From Gammaproteobacteria bacterium (lineage in GTDB: Bacteria; Pseudomonadota; Gammaproteobacteria; Ga0077536): a stretch of 64,000 nucleotides of DNA. Of the stretch, positions 46,612 through 55,848 are shown piece by piece. Within the stretch, counting starts at the first letter, position 1. Each line of letters starts with the position of its first letter. The translations under genes were made by a program, and so were the position numbers. Below the pieces are notes generated by a model. The model was not told where the DNA came from and made no database searches. It saw only the letters and a program-made list of their open reading frames with translations. The DNA is taken from positions 62,001 to 126,000 of the forward strand of contig JADLGE010000083.1 of assembly GCA_020849475.1 (NCBI GenBank). The letters are read 5' to 3'.

Positions 46612-46796
46612 GGCGCGAATCTTGGGCGGCGCGCCGCATGGCGCACTGACAGGCGTTCCTCGAACGATGCGGTCGCAGGGGTGCGACCATGGGGCGCTAT
46701 GGTAGCGCGGCCGCCAGCCCGGCGTGCAAAGGACTTGAAATCAACGGCGCGCGCCCATAGTTTGCCCGCCTCATTCACGCTACTGGCGAGGACACC

Positions 46797-48665
46797 ATGG
46801 CGCTCGACACTGCCAAAGAACAACGGGGCTTCCAGTCGGAAGTCACCCAGCTACTCGATCTCGTCATCAATTCTCTATACAGCAACCGCGAAATCTTTCT
46901 GCGCGAACTCGTCTCGAACGCAGCCGACGCGGCCGACAAGCTGCGCTTCGCGGCGCTGTCCGATGACAGTCTGTACGAGAACGACGCAGAGCTCGCCATC
47001 GAGCTCGAATTCGATGCCGACGCGGCCACCATCACGGTGCGCGACAACGGCATCGGCATGACCCGCGACGAGGCGACCGAACATCTCGGCACCATCGCCA
47101 AATCCGGCACCCGTGAATTCTTCGGCAAGCTGTCGGGCGACGCACGCGCCGATTCGCAGCTCATCGGCCAGTTCGGCGTCGGCTTCTATGCGGCCTTCAT
47201 CGTCGCAGACAAGGTCACGGTCACCTCGCGCAAGGCCGGCCACAAGAACGAAGAAGGAGTGCGCTGGGAATCGGAAGGCAAGGGCGAGTTCACGGTCGAG
47301 ACCGTGACTGCCAAGCGTCGCGGCACCGAAATCGTTCTGCACTTGAAAGAGGACGCCAAGGATCTCGCCAACGAATATCGCCTGCGCGAGATCTGCAAGC
47401 GTTATTCAGATCACATCTCGGTGCCGATCAAGATGGAGAAGAGCGGCGACGAGACGGGCTGGGAAACCGTTAATCAGGCCACCGCGCTGTGGCGCCGCTC
47501 CAAGAACGAAATCTCCGACGAGGAATATAAAGAGTTCTACAAGCACGTTTCCCACGACTTCAGCGATCCGACCAGTTGGCTGCATTCGAAAGTCGAGGGC
47601 AAGAACGAATACACCACGCTGTTCTACCTGCCGGCGCGCGCGCCGTTCGATTTGTGGGACCGTGAGGTCAAGCACGGCGTCAAACTCTACGTGCAGCGCG
47701 TCTTCATCATGGATGACGCGGAAAAGCTCATGCCGCGCTACCTGCGTTTCGTGCGCGGCGTCATCGATACGAACGACCTGCCGCTCAACGTGTCGCGCGA
47801 AATCCTGCAGCACAACAAGACCCTCGAAACCATCCGCGCGGCGTCGGTCAAGAAGGTGCTGGGCATGATAGAGACGCTGGCGGAAGGCGAGAACTACGCA
47901 GCGTTCTGGGAAGCGTTTGGCCGCGTGCTGAAGGAAGGCGTGATCGAGGATTACGCCAATCGTGAGCGCATCGCCAAACTGCTGCGCTTTGCCAGCACCC
48001 ATACCGACACCGACACCCAGGACGTCAGCCTCGCCGCCTACGTGGCGCGCATGAAGGAAGGCCAGGACGCCATCTACTACATCGTCGCGGATGGTTTCTC
48101 CACCGCGCGCAACAGTCCGCATCTCGAATACTTCCGCAAGCAGGGCATCGAAGTGCTGCTCATGCACGAGCCCATCGACGAGTGGCTGGTCACGCATCTG
48201 TCGGAGTTCGACGGCAAGCAACTGAAGTCGGTGGTGCATGGTGACATCAAGGCCGCCGACGAAACCGGCGAGGACAAATCGCAGGATGAGGAAGTCAGCC
48301 CGCTCTTGAAGCGCATCAAGGGTGCGCTCGACGCGCGTGTCGAGGATGTGAAGCGCAGCCAGCGCCTGACCAGTTCGCCGGCCTGCCTGGTGTCGGCTGA
48401 CGCCGCCATGAGCGCCAACCTCGAGCGTCTCCTGAAAGCGGCCGGCCAGGATGTGCCGGCTGCCAAGCGCATTCTCGAACTCAACGTCGAGCATCCCATG
48501 ATCAAGTTCATGGACGGCATGCAGGACGAACAGCAGTTTGCCAACTGGGCGAGCCTGTTGTTCGAGCAATCGATACTCGCCGAAGGCGGCAAGCTCGACG
48601 ACCCGGCGGGCTTCGTCAAACGCATGAATGACGTGGTGCTCGAACTGGCCGCCACGCGTGGCTGA
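46797..48665 (+). CDS. htpG: Hsp90-family chaperone HtpG
   Basis: 622 residues from the ATG at 46797, with GAGGA upstream. The ATP-binding GHKL domain has YSNREIFLRELVSNAADAADKLRF, VRDNGIGMTRDEATEHLGTIAKSGT and GQFGVGFYAAF. The middle domain has LPARAPFDLWDREVKHGVKLYVQRVFIMD, with the conserved LPLNVSREILQ. The C-terminal dimerisation domain follows. ATP-dependent chaperone of the cytoplasm. Its last codons overlap the prmB start. Confidence 0.97.
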   Translation: MALDTAKEQRGFQSEVTQLLDLVINSLYSNREIFLRELVSNAADAADKLRFAALSDDSLYENDAELAIELEFDADAATITVRDNGIGMTRDEATEHLGTIAKSGTREFFGKLSGDARADSQLIGQFGVGFYAAFIVADKVTVTSRKAGHKNEEGVRWESEGKGEFTVETVTAKRRGTEIVLHLKEDAKDLANEYRLREICKRYSDHISVPIKMEKSGDETGWETVNQATALWRRSKNEISDEEYKEFYKHVSHDFSDPTSWLHSKVEGKNEYTTLFYLPARAPFDLWDREVKHGVKLYVQRVFIMDDAEKLMPRYLRFVRGVIDTNDLPLNVSREILQHNKTLETIRAASVKKVLGMIETLAEGENYAAFWEAFGRVLKEGVIEDYANRERIAKLLRFASTHTDTDTQDVSLAAYVARMKEGQDAIYYIVADGFSTARNSPHLEYFRKQGIEVLLMHEPIDEWLVTHLSEFDGKQLKSVVHGDIKAADETGEDKSQDEEVSPLLKRIKGALDARVEDVKRSQRLTSSPACLVSADAAMSANLERLLKAAGQDVPAAKRILELNVEHPMIKFMDGMQDEQQFANWASLLFEQSILAEGGKLDDPAGFVKRMNDVVLELAATRG

Positions 48666-49554
48666 GGCGGCCGCGCCGCTCACCGCGCGCGCCCTGATAG
48701 ACAGCGCGGCGCGACGTTTCCGTCGCGCCAGGCTGTATTACGGACACGGCACCGACAACGCCGTGGATGAGGCGGCCTTCCTGGTGCTGCATGGACTGGG
48801 ACTGCCGCCCGATGCCGGCGATGCCTTGCTCGATCAAGCGCTGACAGCCGAAGCCCGCGCCGCCGCCGAGCACTTGGTGCAGGCGCGCCTGACGCGGCGC
48901 TGTCCGGCGGCCTATCTCACCCACCGTATGTGGTTTGCCGGGCATGAGTTCTATGTCGACGAGCGCGTGCTGGTGCCGCGTTCGCCGCTCGCGGAATTGA
49001 TCCATCAACAGTTCGTGCCGTGGCTGGCGCCGGGCGCGGTCAAACGCGTCCTCGACATCGGCACCGGCAGCGGCTGTATCGCGTTGGCCTGTGCGCTGGC
49101 TTTTCCCGCCGCGGAAGTCGATGCGACCGACCTCAGCGCCGATGCGTTGGCGGTCGCGACCATCAATCGCGCCCGTCATGCTCTCGAGTCGCGCGTGCGT
49201 CTCATCGAAGCCGATCTGTTCCCGGCCGATGGCGGTCGCTACGACCTCATCGTCAGCAATCCGCCCTACGTACCGGCTACGCGCATGACCGACCTGCCCG
49301 AGGAATATCTGCAGGAGCCGGCCATGGCGCTGGTCTCGGGTGAGGAAGGATTCAATTGTGTCGACGGCATACTCGCGCGGGCTGCCGAGCACTTGACCGA
49401 TGACGGTGTGCTGGTGGTTGAGGTCGGCGAGATAGCGGAGGCCGTGGATGAGCGCTATGCCCACCTACCGCTCACCTGGCTCGAGTTCGAGCACGGTGGC
49501 GAAGGCGTGTTCGTGATCTCGCGTGAGGATCTGCTGGGCGCGACCGGCAAATGA
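48658..49554 (+). CDS. prmB: Ribosomal protein L3 glutamine-N5 methyltransferase
   Basis: 298 residues from a GTG at 48658, inside the last codons of htpG (8-base overlap). The PrmB-specific N-terminal helical domain (RARLYYGHGTDNAVDEAAFLVLHGLGL) precedes a Rossmann methyltransferase with SAM loop VLDIGTGSGCIALACA and catalytic NPPY in DLIVSNPPYVPATRM. RFLVPRSP-like YVDERVLVPRSPLAELI separates it from PrmC. It methylates a Gln in ribosomal protein L3. Upstream of aroC, as usual in gammaproteobacteria. Confidence 0.94.
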   Translation: MAEAAAPLTARALIDSAARRFRRARLYYGHGTDNAVDEAAFLVLHGLGLPPDAGDALLDQALTAEARAAAEHLVQARLTRRCPAAYLTHRMWFAGHEFYVDERVLVPRSPLAELIHQQFVPWLAPGAVKRVLDIGTGSGCIALACALAFPAAEVDATDLSADALAVATINRARHALESRVRLIEADLFPADGGRYDLIVSNPPYVPATRMTDLPEEYLQEPAMALVSGEEGFNCVDGILARAAEHLTDDGVLVVEVGEIAEAVDERYAHLPLTWLEFEHGGEGVFVISREDLLGATGK

Positions 49555-49613
49555 GCCGCATGCGCACCGGCGTGATGAGTCAGTCGCACGACTTTGCCTG
49601 CTAGAATGCCGCC

Positions 49614-50717
49614 ATGGCCGGTAATACGATTGGTAAACTGTTTTCTCTCTCCACCGCGGGCGAAAGTCACGGTCCAGGCTATGTCGCTATAGTCGACGGC
49701 TGCCCGCCGGGACTCGCGCTCAGCGAGGCGGATCTGCAATTCGATTTGGACCGGCGCAAGCCCGGCCAGTCACGCCACACCACGCAACGGCGTGAGGAAG
49801 ACAAGGTGCGCATCCTGTCGGGCGTGTTCGAGGGCCGCACCACCGGCACTTCGATAGGCCTGCTCATCGAGAACACCGATCAGAAGTCCAAGGACTACTC
49901 CAACATCCAGGACAAATTCCGTCCTGGCCATGCCGACTACACCTACATCCAGAAATACGGTGTGCGCGATTATCGCGGCGGCGGGCGCTCGTCGGCGCGC
50001 GAGACCTGCATGCGCGTCGCGGCCGGCGCCATCGCCAAGAAATACCTGCGCGAAGCCTGCGGCGTTGAAGTGCGCGGCTACCTCGCGCAACTCGGTCCCT
50101 TGCGGCTGGCCTGCGAAGATCTCGGCGCCGTCGACAGCAATCCGTTCTTCTGCGCCGAGCCGGCGCGCGTGCCGGAACTCGAGGCCTACATGGATGCCCT
50201 GCGCAAGGAAGGCGATTCCATCGGCGCGCGGGTGACGGTGGTGGCCTGCGGTCTGCCGCCGGGCTGGGGCGAGCCGGTGTTCGACCGGCTCGATGCCGAT
50301 CTCGCCAAGGCGCTCATGAGCATCAACGCGGTGCGCGCGGTGGAAATCGGCGACGGCTTCGCGGTGGTCGAACAGAAGGGCAGTGAGCATCGAGATGCGA
50401 TGTCACCGCGTGGCTTCGCCAGCAATCATGCCGGCGGCATTCTGGGCGGCATTTCCACCGGCCAGGACATCATCGCCAGCATCGCCCTGAAACCGACGTC
50501 GAGCATTCGACTCGATGGCGAAACCATAGACATGGACGGTGAGCCGGCGTCGATCGTGACCCTCGGGCGGCATGACCCCTGCGTCGGCATTCGCGCCGTG
50601 CCGATAGCCGAAGCGATGGTGGCGCTGGTGCTGATTGATCACCTGCTGCGCCAGCGCGGACAGAACGCCGACGTCGAAGTCCGCACACCGATCATCACCC
50701 GCGATTCTTCGCGCTGA
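49614..50717 (+). CDS. aroC: Chorismate synthase
   Basis: 367 residues. [98 protein letters not shown] and the C-terminal [10 protein letters not shown]...[18 protein letters not shown] contain the FMN- and EPSP-binding residues. Last shared step of aromatic amino-acid synthesis; aroE of the same pathway is at 9.8 kb. Confidence 0.97.
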   Translation: MAGNTIGKLFSLSTAGESHGPGYVAIVDGCPPGLALSEADLQFDLDRRKPGQSRHTTQRREEDKVRILSGVFEGRTTGTSIGLLIENTDQKSKDYSNIQDKFRPGHADYTYIQKYGVRDYRGGGRSSARETCMRVAAGAIAKKYLREACGVEVRGYLAQLGPLRLACEDLGAVDSNPFFCAEPARVPELEAYMDALRKEGDSIGARVTVVACGLPPGWGEPVFDRLDADLAKALMSINAVRAVEIGDGFAVVEQKGSEHRDAMSPRGFASNHAGGILGGISTGQDIIASIALKPTSSIRLDGETIDMDGEPASIVTLGRHDPCVGIRAVPIAEAMVALVLIDHLLRQRGQNADVEVRTPIITRDSSR

Positions 50718-50727
50718 GTCGTCGCGC

Positions 50728-51822
50728 ATGACGCCTGAAGACAAGGGCAACAGCGTGCGCGCGACGCTGGATGAGCCAGCCGTCGCGACGCTGGTGGCGC
50801 GCGTGAAGGCCGCCGCCGCGAACAACACACCGCTACGCATCCAGGGCGGCGGCAGCAAGTCTTTTTATGGCCGCAGTCTCAAGGGCGAGACGCTGGATAC
50901 GCGCGAGTTGCACGGCATCGTGGCCTACGAACCGACTGAACTCGTCATCACCGCGCGCGCCGGCACGCCGCTCGCGGTGATTGAAGAGACGCTCGCCAGC
51001 CACAACCAGATGCTCGGATTCGAGCCGCCGCATTTTGACGGCGGCGCGACCATCGGCGGCGCGGTGGCCAGCGGCTTGTCGGGCCCGGCGCGGCCGTATC
51101 ACGGCGCAGCCCGTGATTTCGTGCTGGGCGTTGATGTCATCGATGGACGCGGTGAACTGCTGAGCTTCGGTGGTCAGGTCATGAAGAACGTGGCCGGCTT
51201 CGACGTCGCGCGCCTACTGGCCGGGTCGCTCGGCACCTTGGGTGTGCTGGTGCAGGTCTCGCTGCGCGTGCTGCCGCGCCCGCGCGTGCAGCGCACGTTG
51301 TTGTGGCGACTCACCCACGCACAGGCACTGCAACGCATGATGGATCTCGCGGCGGCGCCATGGCCGATCACCGCCATGTGTTACGACGGCGAGCTGTTGC
51401 GCCTGCGCGCCGCCGGCAGCGACGAGGCCGTGTCCCACGCCTGCGCCGAACTCGCGCCCGACATCGAGAGTGACGATGTCGATTATTGGCGCGATCTGCG
51501 CGATCTGCGCTTAAGGTTTTTTGCCGATGACCCGCGACCGGTGTGGCGCATGAGTGTGCCGCCGGCCGCGCCCGACGCGCTCGGCGCCGACGCGGTGCTG
51601 CATGACTGGGGCGGTGCGCAACGCTGGTTGCATGCCGAGCTCGACGACATCACTGTGCGCGAACACGCCGCCGCTCTCGGTGGCCATGCCACCTGTTTCG
51701 CGGTGAGTGACGCGCCCTTCGCGGCGCCCGCCGCGCCGCTGCGCGCGCTCATGCAGCGCGTGAAACGCGGACTCGATCCCAAGGGCATATTCAATCCCGG
51801 CCGTCTGTACGACTGGTTGTAA
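50728..51822 (+). CDS. glcE: Glycolate oxidase FAD-binding subunit GlcE
   Basis: 364 residues from the ATG at 50728, 10 bases after aroC. The FAD-binding type 4 domain reads PLRIQGGGSKSFYGR, GIVAYEPTELVITARAGTPLAVIEETL and GATIGGAVASGLSGPARPYHGAARDFVLGVDVIDGRGELLSFGGQVMKNVAGFDVARLLAGSLGTLGVL. The C-terminus RGLDPKGIFNPGRLY is characteristic. With GlcD and GlcF it forms the membrane-associated glycolate dehydrogenase. No glcD is adjacent, although glcD-glcE-glcF is the usual order, so the large subunit must be elsewhere. Confidence 0.93.
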   Translation: MTPEDKGNSVRATLDEPAVATLVARVKAAAANNTPLRIQGGGSKSFYGRSLKGETLDTRELHGIVAYEPTELVITARAGTPLAVIEETLASHNQMLGFEPPHFDGGATIGGAVASGLSGPARPYHGAARDFVLGVDVIDGRGELLSFGGQVMKNVAGFDVARLLAGSLGTLGVLVQVSLRVLPRPRVQRTLLWRLTHAQALQRMMDLAAAPWPITAMCYDGELLRLRAAGSDEAVSHACAELAPDIESDDVDYWRDLRDLRLRFFADDPRPVWRMSVPPAAPDALGADAVLHDWGGAQRWLHAELDDITVREHAAALGGHATCFAVSDAPFAAPAAPLRALMQRVKRGLDPKGIFNPGRLYDWL

Positions 51823-51828
51823 GAGCCC

Positions 51829-53043
51829 ATGCGCAGTCTTTTGAATGATCGATTGCGTGACGACCCGCTGGCGACCGAAGCGGCGGATATCGTGCGTTCC
51901 TGCGTGCATTGCGGATTCTGCAATGCCACCTGCCCGACTTACCAGGTGACCGGCGACGAGCGCGACGGGCCGCGCGGTCGCATCTATCTCATGAAGTCGT
52001 GGCTGGAAGCCGACGCCGCCGGCGCCACCACGCAGGCCCATCTCGAACGTTGTCTTTTATGCCGTAATTGCGAGACCACCTGCCCGTCGGGTGTGCGTTA
52101 TGGGCGGCTGTTGGATCTCGTGCGGCCACGCGTCAACGAGACGGTGGGATTGACGCCCTGGCAGCGCGCGACCCGCGCCTTGCTGAAAAACGTGATTCCC
52201 TATCCACGCCGTTGGCGCGCAGCGGTGACGATGGGACGTTGGTTGCGACCGCTGTTGCCGGCCGCGATCAAGCGGCTCTACGCATTGTCCGATGTGCCGC
52301 CCGCGTTCAAGCCCGCCCTGCATGCGCGTCGCGTGCTGTTGCTCGGCGGCTGCGCGCAGTCGGTGCTCAATCCCGCCATCGATGCCGCCGCGCTGCGCGT
52401 GTTCGATGCCATCGGTATTGGTCTTGATCGCATACCCGGTGTCGACTGTTGCGGCGCCCTGCCTTATCACCTCGGCGACGAGCCGGTGGCGGTGCGCATC
52501 GCCAAGGCCAACATCGACGCGTGGTGGCCGGCCATTGAAGCTGGCGCTGAGGCGGTGATGGCGACCTCCTCGGGTTGCGGTCTGCAATTGCGCGATTACG
52601 GGCAATTGCTGGCGCACGATGCGCATTACGGACCGCGCGCCGCGCGATTGGTGTCGCTGGTGCGCGACCCTCTGGAGTTGGTGGACGCGTCGTCACTGCG
52701 CGACCGGGTGCGTGGCGCCGGACAGTGCGTTGCCGTGCAGACGCCCTGCACGCTGCAGCATGGTCAGCGTCTCGGCGGTCGCATCGAACCCTTGCTGCGC
52801 GCCCTCGGCTGGGAAATCGCGCCGGCCAATGAAGGCCATCTATGCTGTGGTTCGGCCGGCAGTTACTCGGTGTTGCAGCCCGGCATGTCCACCACGCTGC
52901 GTGAACGCAAGCTCGGCAATCTCATGGCCGCGCAGCCGACGGCCATCGTCACGGCCAATATCGGCTGTCAGCTGCACCTCGCGGCGCAGGCCGAAGTGCC
53001 GGTCAAACATTGGTTGGAAGTGCTGGCAACGGCCCTGGATTGA
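51829..53043 (+). CDS. glcF: Glycolate oxidase iron-sulfur subunit GlcF
   Basis: 404 residues. Two [4Fe-4S] motifs CVHCGFCNATCPTYQ and CLLCRNCETTCPSGVRYG are followed by two CCG domains (GVDCCGALPYHLGDE and HLCCGSAGSYSVLQP) that form further cluster/heterodisulfide-type sites. It relays electrons from glycolate to quinone. Six bases after glcE. Confidence 0.94.
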   Translation: MRSLLNDRLRDDPLATEAADIVRSCVHCGFCNATCPTYQVTGDERDGPRGRIYLMKSWLEADAAGATTQAHLERCLLCRNCETTCPSGVRYGRLLDLVRPRVNETVGLTPWQRATRALLKNVIPYPRRWRAAVTMGRWLRPLLPAAIKRLYALSDVPPAFKPALHARRVLLLGGCAQSVLNPAIDAAALRVFDAIGIGLDRIPGVDCCGALPYHLGDEPVAVRIAKANIDAWWPAIEAGAEAVMATSSGCGLQLRDYGQLLAHDAHYGPRAARLVSLVRDPLELVDASSLRDRVRGAGQCVAVQTPCTLQHGQRLGGRIEPLLRALGWEIAPANEGHLCCGSAGSYSVLQPGMSTTLRERKLGNLMAAQPTAIVTANIGCQLHLAAQAEVPVKHWLEVLATALD

Positions 53044-53109
53044 GCCGTTACCGAGGCCGCGAACCAGGACGGCTCGCGGCGCAAACTCAGCGCCTCGGCG
53101 CAGCGTGTC

Positions 53110-53868
53110 TCAATAGACCCGCAGTACCGCGGCGTCACCCTGACCTTCGATGTAATCCTCGTAGCCGTCGCCGGGCGGGTTGCCATCGTAGATGTCGTAT
53201 TCACGCTGCTGGCGCCAGGCTTCGCGCACGAAGGTATAAGGATCGAGTGCAGCCTGGTCGCGTATGCGGGTCGCATCGAGCAGGTTGGCGCGGGTATTGA
53301 CCGCGCTCACCACGCCGGCCGGAATAGTCACGACCGACGCGAAGTAGGTCAACGGGTTCAGGAACATGTCCATCACCGGCGAGCCGATGTCGCGGAATGA
53401 GCTCGGCCCCATCAAGGGCAGCATGAGGTAAGCGCCTTCCTTTGCGCCCCACTTGCCGAAGGTCTGACCAAGGTCTTCGTTGTGCTGCTTAAGGCCCATG
53501 CTGGTGGCCGGGTCGAAGAGGCCGCCGACACCGATGGTGCTGTTGACCAGGAAACGGCCCGAGTCGGAAGCGGTCTGGGTGAACTTGCCTTGCAACAGAT
53601 CGTTGGCGATGGTGTTCAGGTAGCCGGTGTTATCAAAGAAATTGGTGATGCCGTTGCGGACCGGGTCGGGCGTGTACTGCGCGTATTTCTTGGCCACCGG
53701 CTCGACGAAATGTTTGTCGAGGGTGTCGTTGAACGTATAGAACTTGCGGTTCATGTTCTCATAGGGGTCGCCGCCATTCTTGGCCGCGTCATTCGACGCG
53801 CAGCCGGTGACGGCTAGCAGCACGGCAGTCGCGGCAAGCAGGCGCGACAGGACACTGAACTCAGTCAT
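53110..53868 (-). CDS. mlaA: MlaA/VacJ outer-membrane lipoprotein
   Basis: 252 residues from the ATG at 53868. The lipobox is LLAVTGCASN. DPYENMNRKFYTFNDTLDKHFVEPVAKKYAQYTPDPVRNGITNFFDN and FGKWGAKEGAYLMLPLMGPSSFRDIGSPVMDMFLNPLTYF are MlaA signatures. It removes mislocalised phospholipid from the outer leaflet of the outer membrane and passes it to MlaC, whose gene lies 84 bases upstream in the same unit. Confidence 0.95.
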   Translation of the reverse strand: MTEFSVLSRLLAATAVLLAVTGCASNDAAKNGGDPYENMNRKFYTFNDTLDKHFVEPVAKKYAQYTPDPVRNGITNFFDNTGYLNTIANDLLQGKFTQTASDSGRFLVNSTIGVGGLFDPATSMGLKQHNEDLGQTFGKWGAKEGAYLMLPLMGPSSFRDIGSPVMDMFLNPLTYFASVVTIPAGVVSAVNTRANLLDATRIRDQAALDPYTFVREAWRQQREYDIYDGNPPGDGYEDYIEGQGDAAVLRVY

Positions 53869-53952
53869 GTTGAAAGTTCCGCAGGCTTGGGTATTCAGTA
53901 AGAATATTGCCACATTCGTTGCTGATCCGCACTACGGCCAGACGCCGTCGGC

Positions 53953-54555
53953 TTACGAACCTTGACTCATGTCGGCTACCTTCTTTTCCAGGCGTTTGAT
54001 TAATGAATCAAAGCCTTCGCTCTTGATAACGGCCGTGTAATCGGCGCGCTTGAGGGACAGGTCCGAAACGCCCTGGGCAACGACGTTCATGATGAGCCAT
54101 TGGCCGTTGGTTTGACGCAACAAATAATTCAACGGCACCGGTTCGCCCTCGGTCGGGCGCAGGGTGGTGCGGACGATCAGCGCATCGTGATCTGCCTCGC
54201 TGCCCTCGGTCTGGAATTTCTCCCCCGAAAAGCTGGAGAAATTGCTGGCATAAGTCGCCACGCTGAGTTTCTTGAAGACCTCGATGAAGCGCGCCTTCTG
54301 CTCGTCGCTGGCCGCTTTCCAATGGCGGCCGGTGACGATGCGGCAAATCGAGTCGAAGTCGAAACTGCTGGTGATGACCGGTGCCAGCATCTCTTCGCGG
54401 CCCTTGAAGCCCGCCTTACTGCCGGCCTGCATGGCGCCGAGCAGGGATTCGTGAAGCTTCTCGACCACGGTCTTGGCGCCGGCATCGTCCGCCGCGGCGG
54501 CGAGACCCGACAGCAGCAGCAGGCTGGCGGCAAACAGGGACTTCAATAATTTCAT
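53953..54555 (-). CDS. mlaC: MlaC/Ttg2D-family periplasmic phospholipid carrier
   Basis: 200 residues with a signal peptide (MKLLKSLFAASLLLLSGLAAAADDA). The family core is FDFDSICRIVTGRHWKAASDEQKARFIEVFKKLSVATYASNFSSFSGEKFQ...LNYLLRQTNGQWLIMNVVAQGVSDLSLKRADYTAVIKSEGFDSLIKRLEKKV. It ferries phospholipid between MlaA and the MlaD complex encoded 19 kb away. Members linked to hopanoid genes are named HpnM; with hpnB and hpnH next door, that name is possible here. Confidence 0.93.
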   Translation of the reverse strand: MKLLKSLFAASLLLLSGLAAAADDAGAKTVVEKLHESLLGAMQAGSKAGFKGREEMLAPVITSSFDFDSICRIVTGRHWKAASDEQKARFIEVFKKLSVATYASNFSSFSGEKFQTEGSEADHDALIVRTTLRPTEGEPVPLNYLLRQTNGQWLIMNVVAQGVSDLSLKRADYTAVIKSEGFDSLIKRLEKKVADMSQGS

Positions 54556-54658
54556 GGCGACGTTCCTTTGCTGACCAGGCAGCTTGGCAGAGGCAGCTCC
54601 GCGGCTGCGAAGCGTGATGGCAACTTCATGGCTTGAGAGGGCAAGCCAGCGCGGTGGT

Positions 54659-55783
54659 TCAGTGGCCTTGAATCTTATCGTAGCTGCGACTCTTCCAGCG
54701 GCTGCGTTCGCCGGTCCAATAGCGCCACGCGGAGGTCCAGGTCATGGCCAGGAACAGACAGGCGGCGAGGCTCAAGGTCGGGATCCACTGCGGGCCGAGG
54801 CCGTAGAACTTGATGGTTGGACGGTAGGTCCAGCTCATCGCCGCCAGGGCCACCACCGCGGCGCTCACCGTTGCGAGGTCGCTGCTGAACAGACCGGCGA
54901 CTGGCGCTATGAAACTCAAACCCAGCATCAAGGTGCAGACCACCAGCAGGGCGTTCGAATAGCGCAACTGCGTGAAGGCGGTGCGCGCCACCATGTTCCA
55001 GATGTTGGCCAAGGTTTCGTAAGGGCGAATCGCTCGCACGTCGCGACTCAAGCCCAGCCAGGTGCGGCCCCCGTGGCGCTTGACGCGCTTGGCCAGCGTG
55101 CAGTCGTCGATGATCGCTTCACGCAGGGATTCAAAGCCGCCGATGGCTCGCAGCATGTCGGTGCGCAGCAACACACAGCCGCCGGCCGCCGCCGCTATCG
55201 GTGACCGCGGCCGATTGGACAGCGCGAAGGGATAGATGAGTTTGAAAAAATAGATGAAAGGCGGCAGCAGCAGCTTTTCAAAGGCATTGCCCATGTGCAG
55301 GCTCGCCATCACCGAGGCCAAGGCCAGGTCGTGCTGCTGCATGTGTGTCTTGAGCGCCGCCAGGGCGCGCGGCGCCAATTCGATGTCGGCATCGAGCAGC
55401 AAGGTGTAGGGCGTTTCGACCTGGGCCGAGGCCTGCTGCAGCGCCCACAGCTTGCCGCTCCAGCCGGCTGGCAAGGGGCTGCCGTCGAGCACCATGAGAT
55501 TGTCGAGGCCGACGCCGCGCGCCACGGCGCCGGTGCCATCACTGCTCTGGTCGTCGACCAGTACGATGCGCGCGATGTTGCCCTGGGCGGCGAGGGCGCG
55601 CAGCGTGGCGGCGATACAGCTTGCCTCGTCGCGGGCCGGGATCAGAACGGTGACATCGGCGAGATCGAGCGGGCCGAGGTCGGCAGGAATGTGCAGTCTC
55701 TCGGCGGTCGACCACGGTCGCCACGGCAGCACCAGCACGGTCAGCCACAGAAGGGCGGACAGGGCCGTGGCGGTCAGTAACAT
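54659..55783 (-). CDS. hpnB: Hopanoid-biosynthesis-associated glycosyltransferase HpnB
   Basis: 374 residues. An N-terminal helix is followed by a GT-A family 2 domain (VTVLIPARDEASCIAATLRALAAQGN, LVDDQSSDGTG, LLLDADIELAP, REAIIDDCTLAKRVKRHGGRTWLGL) and three C-terminal membrane helices. The arrangement and length match HpnB, a family 2 glycosyltransferase of hopanoid clusters. It may glycosylate a hopanoid or related isoprenoid lipid. Same strand as hpnH upstream. Confidence 0.9.
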   Translation of the reverse strand: MLLTATALSALLWLTVLVLPWRPWSTAERLHIPADLGPLDLADVTVLIPARDEASCIAATLRALAAQGNIARIVLVDDQSSDGTGAVARGVGLDNLMVLDGSPLPAGWSGKLWALQQASAQVETPYTLLLDADIELAPRALAALKTHMQQHDLALASVMASLHMGNAFEKLLLPPFIYFFKLIYPFALSNRPRSPIAAAAGGCVLLRTDMLRAIGGFESLREAIIDDCTLAKRVKRHGGRTWLGLSRDVRAIRPYETLANIWNMVARTAFTQLRYSNALLVVCTLMLGLSFIAPVAGLFSSDLATVSAAVVALAAMSWTYRPTIKFYGLGPQWIPTLSLAACLFLAMTWTSAWRYWTGERSRWKSRSYDKIQGH

Positions 55784-55848
55784 GGAGGGCTGTTCAATAC
55801 CGCAGGTCGCGCACCCGTGAGGCGCGCGCCGGCGTGTTCAAGAACGGC

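Noticed and set aside
44833-47061. A 742-residue plus-strand open frame opposite mutS
   Set aside because: It is the antisense of mutS, a shadow frame due to high GC; the composition is Arg/Gln/Ala-rich and no family is recognisable.
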